From Methylobacterium sp. GXS13 (GTDB taxonomy: Bacteria > Pseudomonadota > Alphaproteobacteria > Rhizobiales > Beijerinckiaceae), in the NCBI RefSeq assembly GCF_001455965.1, contig NZ_LKKO01000047.1, positions 124,001-188,000 on the forward strand: a DNA stretch of 64,000 nucleotides. Reading direction: 5' to 3'. The notes beneath the pieces were generated by a model that saw only the letters and a program-made list of their open reading frames with translations, searched no databases and had not been told where the DNA came from. Positions 54,581 through 62,408 of this stretch are shown piece by piece (the first letter of the stretch is position 1; every line of letters starts with the position of its first letter). A program made the position numbers and the translations under genes.

Positions 54581-54988
54581 TCAGCCGCGGGCGCGGTTAA
54601 GACCGATGCCATCCATGGCGGCTTGGTCCCGGATCGCGTCGGCGGCGCGCTCGGCGGTGCGCTCGCGATCGTTCAGGATCTCGACCTTCTTGAGTTCCTC
54701 GAACGCCTCGCCGAGCTCAGCCTTGGCCTCTGCCAGCTGGCCTTCCAGTGCCTGAGCGGACTGGCGCATGTTGTCCCGGCGGCCGGCGCCGGCGCGTGCG
54801 TAGGTCGGATAGGCGAAATGCCCGACATCGGTGATGCCCGCGCGGGCTTCCTCGACGGCGACCTCCCGGTCGAGTTCCACCGCCATGCGCTGGAAGTCGG
54901 CCATCATCATTTCGATCTGGGTCACACGCCGCCGCTTCTCATCAACCTGGAAGCGACGCAGCCGGATCAGCGTGTCACGCGATTTCAT
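54581..54988 (-). CDS. fliJ: FliJ-like flagellar export chaperone
   Basis: 135 residues, almost wholly helical and predicted coiled coil (MKSRDTLIRLRRFQVDEKRR, MMMADFQRMAVELDREVAVE, LEGQLAEAKAELGEAFEELK). FliJ escorts export substrates and contacts the FliI ATPase and FlhA. Sequence conservation is low in this family; the call rests on length, helical pattern and its place directly after fliI (149-base gap). ATG 54988 is preferred; a GTG 12 bases upstream is possible. Confidence 0.82.
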   Translation of the reverse strand: MKSRDTLIRLRRFQVDEKRRRVTQIEMMMADFQRMAVELDREVAVEEARAGITDVGHFAYPTYARAGAGRRDNMRQSAQALEGQLAEAKAELGEAFEELKKVEILNDRERTAERAADAIRDQAAMDGIGLNRARG

Positions 54989-55137
54989 TGGGACGCTCAC
55001 TCCACGCAACGCTTGGGGCCGCGTCGAGGACCATGCCCGACCCGTGCCCTAAGCAGGTTCGCAACGGCGAACCTGCCCAGACCCTCGTATCGCATCACTC
55101 AATGCACCCAAGCGGTTACCGCTTCGCTGCACGATGC

Positions 55138-56490
55138 CTAGGCCCCGCCGACGATCTGGCTGAGCCGTGCGTAACCATCGCCGATGGACGTTGCTTCTTC
55201 CTTACCCTGCCCCAGAAAAGCCTCAAGATCCGGCATGAGCGCCACGGCCTCGTCGACCTCCTGGGACGAGCCTGCCCGGTAGGCGCCGAGCCGGATCAAC
55301 TCCTCCATGTCGGCATAGGTGGAGAGCACCCGGCGGGCTGGGCGGACCACCGGGAGGTAGGCCGGGTCGCAGGAGCGCGGCATGGTCCGGGAGACCGAGC
55401 GCAGGACGTTGATCGCCGGATAGCGCCCGCGCTCGGCGATCGCCCGCTCCATGACGATGTGACCGTCGAGGATACCGCGGACCGCATCGGCCACCGGCTC
55501 ATTGTGATCGTCACCCTCAACCAGCACGGTGAAGAGGGCCGAGATCGTACCGAGGCCGACGCCGGGGCCAGCCCGCTCCAGCAGGCGCGGCAATTCGGAG
55601 AAGACGGTCGGCGTATAGCCCTTGGCGGTGGGCGGCTCGCCGGCGGCCAATCCGATGTCGCGCTGGGCCATGGCGAAGCGGGTGATCGAATCGATCATGC
55701 ACAGGACCTTCGCGCCCTGATCGCGGAAATGCTCGGCCACCGAGAGGGTCACGTAGGCGGCGTTGCGGCGCATGAGCGCCGGCTCGTCCGAGGTCGCCAC
55801 CACCACCACAGAGCGGGCGAGGCCGGCGGCACCGAGATCGTCCTGCAGGAACTCCTGGACCTCGCGGCCGCGCTCGCCCACGAGGCCGATCACCGCCACG
55901 TCGGCCGCGGTGTAGCGGGCGAGCATCGACAGCAGCACCGACTTGCCGACGCCGGAACCGGCGAAGATCCCCATCCGCTGCCCGGCACACATGGTCAGGA
56001 AGGTGTTGATGCACCGGACCCCGAGATCCAGCGGTCCGCCGACGCGGGCGCGGGCATGGGCGGGGGGCGGGTCCGCGCGGAGCGAATAGATGTCCGGGCC
56101 TTGCGGCAGCGGCCCGAGCCCGTCGACCGGCCGGCCCAACGCATCGATCACCCGGCCGAGCCAGGCGTTCGTCGGACGGATCGCCCCCGCCGATTCGTCG
56201 CGCACATAGGCCGGGCAGCCCCGGCGGACGCCCTCCAGGGAGCCGAACGGCATGGCCAGCGCCCGGTCGCCCTGAAAGCCGATGATCTCGCACGGCACCA
56301 GCCCGAGGCCGTTGGCGCCCTCCACGTCGATCCGGCCACCGAGCCGCATGGCGGCCACGGGACCGGCGACCTCGACCAGCAGGCCGCGGATCGCCACCAC
56401 ACGGCCGAACGTTTCAAGCACCTCGATGCGATCGAGGGCGGCCTGGGCCGCTGCGAGGTTGGTAACGGACCTTGCCGGATCCTGTGTCAT
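55138..56490 (-). CDS. fliI: Flagellum-specific ATP synthase FliI
   Basis: The cytoplasmic ATPase of the flagellar export apparatus. 450 residues: N-terminal beta-barrel region, Walker A GIFAGSGVGKSVLLSMLARY, VIGLVGERGREVQEFLQDDL, Walker B LCMIDSITRFAMAQRDIGLA and FSELPRLLERAGPG, all standard. ATG 56490 follows GCGAGGCGG; a longer frame to 56541 adds an unlikely tail. It is the first gene of fliI-fliJ and divergent from ctrA, an order I know from other alphaproteobacteria. The shared upstream region holds TTAA and GANTC words. Confidence 0.96.
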   Translation of the reverse strand: MTQDPARSVTNLAAAQAALDRIEVLETFGRVVAIRGLLVEVAGPVAAMRLGGRIDVEGANGLGLVPCEIIGFQGDRALAMPFGSLEGVRRGCPAYVRDESAGAIRPTNAWLGRVIDALGRPVDGLGPLPQGPDIYSLRADPPPAHARARVGGPLDLGVRCINTFLTMCAGQRMGIFAGSGVGKSVLLSMLARYTAADVAVIGLVGERGREVQEFLQDDLGAAGLARSVVVVATSDEPALMRRNAAYVTLSVAEHFRDQGAKVLCMIDSITRFAMAQRDIGLAAGEPPTAKGYTPTVFSELPRLLERAGPGVGLGTISALFTVLVEGDDHNEPVADAVRGILDGHIVMERAIAERGRYPAINVLRSVSRTMPRSCDPAYLPVVRPARRVLSTYADMEELIRLGAYRAGSSQEVDEAVALMPDLEAFLGQGKEEATSIGDGYARLSQIVGGA

Positions 56491-56911
56491 CCGCCTCGCT
56501 CTCAACGCTTCGTTTACCGGCCTCCTTAACACTGCGGTCATCGGGCTCGTAGCGGCTCGGTCCGGGCTCCGGCGGCTTTTAACGCTTCACGAAGTCGTCG
56601 GGTTGTGGCCGGAGGGTCACAGCCCGGACCGGGTTGTTACGGGGGAGGCACTTACGCCCAAGCGCGTGGGCGGACCGGTCGTAAACGGAACGGAATCACG
56701 GCCCCGGGCGGGGGTGGAGGGACCCAGTTCCTCCCGTCAAGCTCGCCGGCCGGTGCACGAGACGCTTGCGGGTGGGAATCAGGTTTTGTTAACGATTAAT
56801 CCATAGCGTTCCACGTCAAGAGCGACGGAGCGCCCGTCCACAGGCCGGTGGCGGGTGATCGGTGGGGACGTGTCTGCGCGCTGATGCGGCCGGCGGGGCT
56901 GGGGACGGACG
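56491..56911. promoter_or_regulatory. fliI / ctrA divergent control region with TTAA and GANTC sites
   Basis: 421 bases. TTAA words at 56526, 56579, 56789 and 56796, the last two three bases apart (GTTAACGATTAATCC). GANTC sites (GAATC) at 56693-56697 and 56776-56780; in Caulobacter a GANTC site in a ctrA promoter makes it sensitive to CcrM methylation. None of the TTAA pairs has the exact 7-base CtrA spacing, so binding sites are only suggested. No gene is seen here. Confidence 0.45.
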
Positions 56912-57613
56912 ATGCGTGTACTTCTGATCGAGGACGATAGCGCGACCGCGCAGAGCATCGAGTTGATGCTCAAGTCCGAGAACTTCAACACCTATACCAC
57001 CGACCTGGGCGAAGAGGGGATCGACCTCGGCAAGCTCTACGATTACGACATCATCCTCCTGGATCTGAACCTGCCCGACATGTCGGGCTACGAGGTGCTC
57101 CGCAACCTGCGCGTGGCCAAGGTGAAGACCCCGATCCTGATCCTCTCCGGCATGGCCGGGATCGAGGACAAGGTGAAAGGCCTCGGCTTCGGCGCCGACG
57201 ACTACCTCACCAAGCCGTTCCACAAGGACGAGTTGGTCGCTCGCATCCACGCCATCGTGCGCCGGTCGAAGGGCCACGCCCAGTCGGTGATCACCACCGG
57301 CGACCTGATCGTGAACCTCGATCAGAAGACCGTCGAGGTTGGCGGCGCTCGCGTCCACCTGACCGGCAAGGAGTACCAGATGCTGGAACTTCTCTCGCTC
57401 CGGAAGGGCACGACGCTCACCAAGGAGATGTTCCTCAACCATCTCTACGGCGGCATGGACGAGCCCGAGTTGAAGATCATCGACGTGTTCATCTGCAAGC
57501 TGCGCAAGAAGCTCGCCAACGCCAGCCAGGGCAAGAACTACATCGAGACCGTCTGGGGCCGCGGCTACGTGCTGCGCGAGCCGATGGACGCCGAGGAGCG
57601 GATGGCGGTCTGA
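56912..57613 (+). CDS. ctrA: Cell cycle response regulator CtrA
   Basis: The master cell-cycle and flagellar regulator of alphaproteobacteria. 233 residues: receiver domain with D8, D9, phosphoacceptor D51 (IILLDLNLPDMSGYEVLRNL) and K in YLTKPFHKDELVARIHAI, then an OmpR-type winged helix (HLTGKEYQMLELLSLRKGTT, VFICKLRKKLANAS, VWGRGYVLREP). Length and wording match orthologues closely. It is divergent from fliI and ends in a strong terminator. Expected to bind TTAA-N7-TTAA sites, one near-match of which lies before flhA. Confidence 0.98.
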   Translation: MRVLLIEDDSATAQSIELMLKSENFNTYTTDLGEEGIDLGKLYDYDIILLDLNLPDMSGYEVLRNLRVAKVKTPILILSGMAGIEDKVKGLGFGADDYLTKPFHKDELVARIHAIVRRSKGHAQSVITTGDLIVNLDQKTVEVGGARVHLTGKEYQMLELLSLRKGTTLTKEMFLNHLYGGMDEPELKIIDVFICKLRKKLANASQGKNYIETVWGRGYVLREPMDAEERMAV

Positions 57614-57639
57614 TCCGACCGGGTCATCGCCATCTTCGA

Positions 57640-57672
57640 AAAACCCCGTGCGGCTTGGCCGCGCGGGGTTTT
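57640..57672 (+). terminator. Intrinsic terminator after ctrA
   Basis: A 15-bp stem with one G-T wobble, AAAACCCCGTGCGGC (57640-57654) with GCCGCGCGGGGTTTT (57658-57672), loop TTG, 27 bases after the ctrA stop. A-tract and T-tract on both sides also suit the convergent protease gene. Confidence 0.85.
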
Positions 57673-57685
57673 CGCTATCCAGGCC

Positions 57686-58456
57686 TCAGCGGACCCCGGT
57701 CGCGGAAAAGACCTGGGCTGCCGGCGCGACCACGACGTAGCCGCCGCACGGGGCGGTTCGGGTGATCACGGCGCTGGCGACGCCCCAGACATAGGTCCCG
57801 CCCCGATCCTGCCCGCGGACGGGACCGCCGGAATCCCCGAAGCAGATCCGGGCGCCGTTCGCCCGGGCGATGGTCAGGCCGGTGTTGCTCGCCGCCACGG
57901 GGGTCAGGCTCGCGGTGCGCAGGCGCCCGACGCCGCGCCCGGACAGACCGGCTCCGGCGATCCGAAGGCTCTTCGGGACCCGGCGGGGATCAGCCGCCAG
58001 CGGAACCGGGCGCCGGTCGCGCACCGGCTCGGTGAGACGCAGGACCGCGAGGTCGAGGGACAGGTCGGCCAGCCTCACGTCGGGGGCCGCGTTCGGCAGC
58101 ATTTCGCCGGGATCGGGGCTGAAGCGGGCGGCGACCCGCGCCCCGTAGACCGGCCGCGCCGGCTCGGTGCCGCGGAAGAACACCACCAGCGCGCCGAGCG
58201 GATCGCCGTTCACGCAATGCGCCGCCGTGAGTACGAGATCCGGCGCGATCAGGATGCCGGTGCAGCGGGTGAGCTTCAGCGCCTCCTCGGGCTGGGTGAT
58301 CGTCCCGATGGCGACGGTGGCCTGCGCCAGCGCATCCCGCCCCGCTGGCGCCCCGCCGTCGATGGCAGCGGCTGGCCCGGCCAGACCGAGCCCGATGATC
58401 GCTGAGCCTGCAGCGGCGAGCAGTTTCGTTTCGATGGTCCTGCCTGTTGTGGTCAC
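57686..58456 (-). CDS. Secreted trypsin-like serine protease (S1 family)
   Basis: 256 residues with a signal peptide (about 1-31, ending GPAAA) and a chymotrypsin fold. The triad is complete: His in LTAAHCVNGD, Asp in SLDLAVLRL and Ser in CFGDSGGPV. There are cysteine pairs, including TAAHC. The mature start IDGGAPAG resembles the activated N-terminus of trypsins. GTG 58456 has AAGG upstream. Bacterial members act in the periplasm or outside; the target is unknown. Convergent with ctrA. Confidence 0.87.
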   Translation of the reverse strand: MTTTGRTIETKLLAAAGSAIIGLGLAGPAAAIDGGAPAGRDALAQATVAIGTITQPEEALKLTRCTGILIAPDLVLTAAHCVNGDPLGALVVFFRGTEPARPVYGARVAARFSPDPGEMLPNAAPDVRLADLSLDLAVLRLTEPVRDRRPVPLAADPRRVPKSLRIAGAGLSGRGVGRLRTASLTPVAASNTGLTIARANGARICFGDSGGPVRGQDRGGTYVWGVASAVITRTAPCGGYVVVAPAAQVFSATGVR

Positions 58457-58550
58457 GCGCGAACCTTACTGCCCCGAGTCCCACAACCACAGATGCGGCA
58501 CAGCGCCGACGACGCAAGCGGGCGAGAGGACGCGGTCCGCGGGAGGCTCC

Positions 58551-59936
58551 TTAGCGCGCCACCGTCCAGGTGCTGGTCCCGTCCTTGTTGTCCTTCACGG
58601 ACACGCCCATCGCGGCGAGCGCGTCGCGGGCCCGGTCCGAGGAGGCCCAGTCCTTCGCGGCCCGGGCGGCCCGGCGTTCGGCGATCAACGCCTCGACGGC
58701 GGCGACGTCGATCCCGGCCGCGGCGACCTGGTCCTGCTCGCGATCGCTGCGGGTGCGCGCGAGCAGGCCGAACAGGTTCGCGCCGGCCCGCAGGGCGGAC
58801 GCCGCGTCGGCGAGACCGTGCAGCGCGTTGATCGCCGCCGGCGTATTGAGGTCGTCGCAGAGCGCGTCGATCACTGAATCGGGCGCCGCCTCGTCGGCCG
58901 GCGCATCCCCGGCGGCGTTGTACCAGCGGTCAAGCACGCGGCTTGATTCCTCGAGCCCGCGCAGGGTCCAGTCGATCGGCTGCCGGTAGTGCGTCTTCAG
59001 CATGGTCAGGCGCACGACCTCGCCGGGCCAGTCCTTCAGCACGTCGCGGATGGTGATGAAGTTGCCGAGCGATTTCGACATCTTCTCCCCCTCCACCTGA
59101 AGGAAGCCATTGTGCAGCCAGACATTGGCCATCACCGGCGTCCCGAAGCAGCAGCGCGATTGCGCCACCTCGTTCTCGTGGTGGGGGAAGATCAGGTCGA
59201 TGCCGCCGGCATGGATGTCGAAGGTTTTTCCGAGGTGCTTGGCCGACATCGCGGAGCACTCGATATGCCAGCCCGGTCGCCCCGGCTCGGCGATGCCAGC
59301 GGGGGACGGCCAGGACGGCTCCCCGGGTTTGGAGGGCTTCCACAGCACGAAGTCGAGGGGCGAGCGCTTGTAGGGGGCGACCTCCACCCGGGCGCCGGCC
59401 TCCATCTCGTCGAGGGGACGCTTCGAGAGGAGGCCGTAATCGGGCATGGCCGGCACGTCGAACAGGACGTGCCCCTCGGCCACGTAGGCATGCCCGCCGG
59501 CGACCAGCGCGTCGATCATCGCACGCATTTCGGCGATGTGATCGGTGGCCCGGGGCTCGATGAAGCGGGGCGGCGCGCCTGGCACATTCACGTCTCCGGG
59601 GCTCAGGACGCCCAGATCGCGCAGGTCTCGGTGGAACTGCTCCAGCGTGCCGTCGGTGAGCTCGCGGATGGTGATGCCGCGCTCGGCCGCCCGGGCGTTG
59701 ATCTTGTCATCGACGTCGGTGACGTTGCGAGCGTAGGTGACGTGCGCCGGTCCATAGAGGTGGCGCAGAAGCCGAAATAGCAGGTCGAAGACGATGATCG
59801 GGCGCGCGTTGCCGATATGGGCCGCGTCGTAGACGGTCGGGCCGCAGGCATACATCCGCACCTGGGCGGGATCGATCGGCGCGAACGCCTCCTTGGCGCC
59901 GCTAAGCGTGTTGTAGAGCCGCAACATCGGCGCCAT
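58551..59936 (-). CDS. cysS: Cysteinyl-tRNA synthetase
   Basis: Charges tRNA-Cys in the cytoplasm. 461 residues. Class I motifs: the zinc-binding Cys and HIGH motif in RMYACGPTVYDAAHIGNARP, WHIECSAMS with the second zinc cysteine, FPHHENEVAQSR, and the KMSKS loop in GEKMSKSLGNFITIRDVL. ATG 59936 has AAGGGG nine bases upstream; ATGs at 59945 and 59927 are also in frame and all three would give a working N-terminus. The gene is preceded by the protease-side gap and a 309-base upstream region. Confidence 0.97.
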   Translation of the reverse strand: MAPMLRLYNTLSGAKEAFAPIDPAQVRMYACGPTVYDAAHIGNARPIIVFDLLFRLLRHLYGPAHVTYARNVTDVDDKINARAAERGITIRELTDGTLEQFHRDLRDLGVLSPGDVNVPGAPPRFIEPRATDHIAEMRAMIDALVAGGHAYVAEGHVLFDVPAMPDYGLLSKRPLDEMEAGARVEVAPYKRSPLDFVLWKPSKPGEPSWPSPAGIAEPGRPGWHIECSAMSAKHLGKTFDIHAGGIDLIFPHHENEVAQSRCCFGTPVMANVWLHNGFLQVEGEKMSKSLGNFITIRDVLKDWPGEVVRLTMLKTHYRQPIDWTLRGLEESSRVLDRWYNAAGDAPADEAAPDSVIDALCDDLNTPAAINALHGLADAASALRAGANLFGLLARTRSDREQDQVAAAGIDVAAVEALIAERRAARAAKDWASSDRARDALAAMGVSVKDNKDGTSTWTVAR

Positions 59937-60245
59937 GAAACCCATCCCCTTCCGGCACCGCAGCCGCATCTCGGCGCCGCGCCGTCGCCGGAAAACCGGC
60001 CCTGCCTTCAACGACCTGCGGGCTCTGCGAAGCGAAGAGCGGCCGAACCGTGGCGTCTCACGCCGTGCCGCGGCGGCCCGCTGTTGCACTGCGGCGACGG
60101 TGCCGCCCGCCCGATGGGGCTAACGCAAAAGCGTGAGGAATTCGAGATGGTCCTCGCACGTGCGGGGTAAGCCTTCCTTAACCGCGCCGTCGGACCGTCC
60201 GGCCCAAGCTCATCACACGCAAGATACTGTGCCCAAGGATAGTCC
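59937..60245. other. Divergent intergenic region cysS / small secreted gene
   Basis: About 309 bases between divergent starts. It is somewhat lower in GC at 60120-60180 (TAACGCAAAAGCGTGAGGAA, with GCAAAAGCG symmetry). I do not see a T-box or other leader RNA for cysS. Confidence 0.4.
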
Positions 60246-60593
60246 ATGCGACGCAAGGCTGCCGGTTACTTCGTCATCGCCGCTTCCCTGACCACGGCCT
60301 GCCTGGCGCAGGTCGCGTTCGCCGGCAGCGACGGCGAGACGCCCGCGAAGGCCCCGAGCCATGTCGAGAAGACGTTCCTGATCCCGTCGAGCGACGGCTA
60401 CGGCGTCGGCGATTGCCTGACGACCCCCGGCAGCGAGTGCGGCCAGGTGGTCGCCAATGCCTGGTGCGAAGCTCAGGGCTACGCCACCGCCAACACTTTC
60501 GGGATCGCAGCCGCCGACGAGTATACCGGCGCCATCGCGCAGCCGATCGCGACCCCGACCGAGCGCCCGATCCGCATCACCTGCCGGGACTGA
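60246..60593 (+). CDS. Small secreted protein of unknown function
   Basis: 115 residues with a signal peptide (MRRKAAGYFVIAASLTTACL, cleavage near VAFAG) and a mature domain with IPSSDGYGVGDCLTTPGSEC, VVANAWCEAQGYATANTFG and a final RITCRD, giving four cysteines. I recall similar proteins in other Hyphomicrobiales, without known function. ATG 60246 has AAGGA eight bases upstream. It is convergent with creA, 11 bases apart. Confidence 0.75.
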   Translation: MRRKAAGYFVIAASLTTACLAQVAFAGSDGETPAKAPSHVEKTFLIPSSDGYGVGDCLTTPGSECGQVVANAWCEAQGYATANTFGIAAADEYTGAIAQPIATPTERPIRITCRD

Positions 60594-60604
60594 CGCAGAG
60601 CGCG

Positions 60605-61123
60605 TCAGCCCTTGACGAAATCCGAGCATTTCGGTGCCGGCTCGGTGCCCCAGGGCGCCAGCGGCACCGCCGAGGTCGAGTTCTTCGGCGATCCTTGGAT
60701 GACCTTGTCCGAGTAGACCATGTAGATCAGTGTATTGCGCTGGGCATCACAGCCGCGCACGATCTGCATCGACTTGAAGATCAAAGAACGCCGCTCGCTG
60801 AAGACAACCTCGCCCTGGCCCAGCTTGCCCTTAAAGGCGATCGGGCCGGTTTGGCGGCAGGCGAGCGAGATATCGGAGACGTCTTCGGCCAAGCCGAGCG
60901 TCCCCTTGATGCCCCCCTTCTCAGGCTGTGTGTACCAGCAGGCGACCCCCGACACGGAAGGGTCGTCAATGCCGTAGACGACGAGCTTGTCGTTGGGGGT
61001 CAGCGGCCGCCAGACCGTTGATTTGGAAAAGATTCGGTCCGGCTCCTGGGCCGTTGCCGGTCCGGCTGCGGCCAGGCCTAGGGCAAACAGCCCGACACAA
61101 GTGAGACTCCGAAACCACATCAC
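60605..61123 (-). CDS. creA: CreA family secreted protein
   Basis: 172 residues: signal peptide to about residue 25 (GLAAAGPATAQ), then the CreA domain with DKLVVYGIDDPSVSGVACWY, AEDVSDISLACRQTGPI and RNTLIYMVYSDKVIQGSPKN. CreA is conserved in proteobacteria, exported, and of unknown biochemical function. GTG 61123 is followed directly by an in-frame ATG; AGGGA lies eight bases before the GTG, which favours it. It is a single gene. Confidence 0.92.
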   Translation of the reverse strand: MMWFRSLTCVGLFALGLAAAGPATAQEPDRIFSKSTVWRPLTPNDKLVVYGIDDPSVSGVACWYTQPEKGGIKGTLGLAEDVSDISLACRQTGPIAFKGKLGQGEVVFSERRSLIFKSMQIVRGCDAQRNTLIYMVYSDKVIQGSPKNSTSAVPLAPWGTEPAPKCSDFVKG

Positions 61124-61269
61124 GGGTCAATTCCCTGCCCAAGCACGCGACCCCGATGTAGGAGGGCTGTCGCCGCCTTACGAGGGGGCGTACACTTAAG
61201 CTGCTTCGGTCCCACCGCACGGGCAGGACGCGCTCGACCAGCGGGATTAGAGTATTTCCGATCAACGCG

Positions 61270-62331
61270 ATGCAGCAGATGCTTGACCGCCCGATCGTCC
61301 GTTCGCTCGGCCGCCTCTTCTTGAGTGCAGCGCTGGCATGCGGTCTGTCCCTAAACCTCGAAACTGCCTGGGCACAAGATGCTCCGGCCAGTCAGCCCGC
61401 TGCCGGCGAGGCGAGGCCCGGCGGCCCGCAGCTGCCGTCGGCCGCCTGCCGACGCTATCGGGCCGAACTCGCATCTGTCCAGAACGGCGCCAGCACCACC
61501 CGGGCGCTCAACGACGAGATCGGGCGGCTGGAGGCCTATTTCCGTGGGCTGAACTGCGAGGGCGGCAAGTTCCTGTTCTTCGACACCCGCCCGCCCCAGT
61601 GCGGCGCCGTCGAGCAGCGCATCCGGGCGCTGAAGGCCACCTATAGCGGTGCGGTGTTCGACGACAGCGGCGCCCGCAAGCGCGAACTGCAGGGGCTGGT
61701 CACGGCTAATTGCCCCACCCGGGAAACCTATGCGGCCACGGGCGAAAGCTACGCCAAGGGCGGCCCGCAGATGGTCTGTGTGCGGACCTGCGATGGCGGC
61801 TTCTTTCCGATGCGCAACCTGCCCGAGGGGCGCAGCGGCGCCGACGAGATGTGCCAGGCGCTCTGCCCCGGCACCGAGGCGCAGGCCTATGCGATGCCAT
61901 ACGGCGACGAGGCGCTGAAGCACGCCGCCTCGGTCAAGGGCAGCCGCGCCTATGTGAGCCTCGCCAACGCGTTCAAGTTCCGCAAGGAATTCGTGCCGAA
62001 CTGTTCCTGCAAGCCTCAGAACCAGACCTGGGCGCAGTCCCTGGTGAAGGCCGAGAGCATGCTGGTGCGGCACAAGGGCGATATCTTCGTCACGCCGATG
62101 CAGGCGGAGGCGCTGTCGCGTCCGAAAGTGCGCCTGACCCTGGTCGGCCGGGCCGACCGCACCGCGGCCGAGCTCGCCGCAGATGCCGCCGGACGTGCCG
62201 GGGTCGAGATGTCGACGGGCACGGCAGACAAGGCCGGTGAGACCACCGCGGCCGGCGCCAAGCCCGACCATGTCGCAGTGCGGATCATCGCCCCGGACAT
62301 GATCGCGGTGCCCCAGCGCCTGACACCCTGA
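61270..62331 (+). CDS. DUF2865 domain secreted protein
   Basis: 353 residues with a signal peptide (cleaved near TAWAQ, residue 35), then a Cys-rich DUF2865 domain. Typical pieces are ACRRYRAELASVQN, RPPQCGAVEQRIRALKATYS, MVCVRTCDGGFFPMRNLPEG, EMCQALCPGTEAQAYAMPYG and NCSCKPQ. The family is found in Hyphomicrobiales; its function is unknown, probably envelope-related. The ribosome site is weak; ATG 61279 is an alternative. The C-terminal 70 residues are Ala-rich and less conserved. Confidence 0.88.
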   Translation: MQQMLDRPIVRSLGRLFLSAALACGLSLNLETAWAQDAPASQPAAGEARPGGPQLPSAACRRYRAELASVQNGASTTRALNDEIGRLEAYFRGLNCEGGKFLFFDTRPPQCGAVEQRIRALKATYSGAVFDDSGARKRELQGLVTANCPTRETYAATGESYAKGGPQMVCVRTCDGGFFPMRNLPEGRSGADEMCQALCPGTEAQAYAMPYGDEALKHAASVKGSRAYVSLANAFKFRKEFVPNCSCKPQNQTWAQSLVKAESMLVRHKGDIFVTPMQAEALSRPKVRLTLVGRADRTAAELAADAAGRAGVEMSTGTADKAGETTAAGAKPDHVAVRIIAPDMIAVPQRLTP

Positions 62332-62408
62332 CGGAGTCTTGAGCGGCCGGGACGGAACCATAGGCCGCATACGGGGTTCGGGTCGGCTCGATCCGATACG
62401 AGGCCCCG

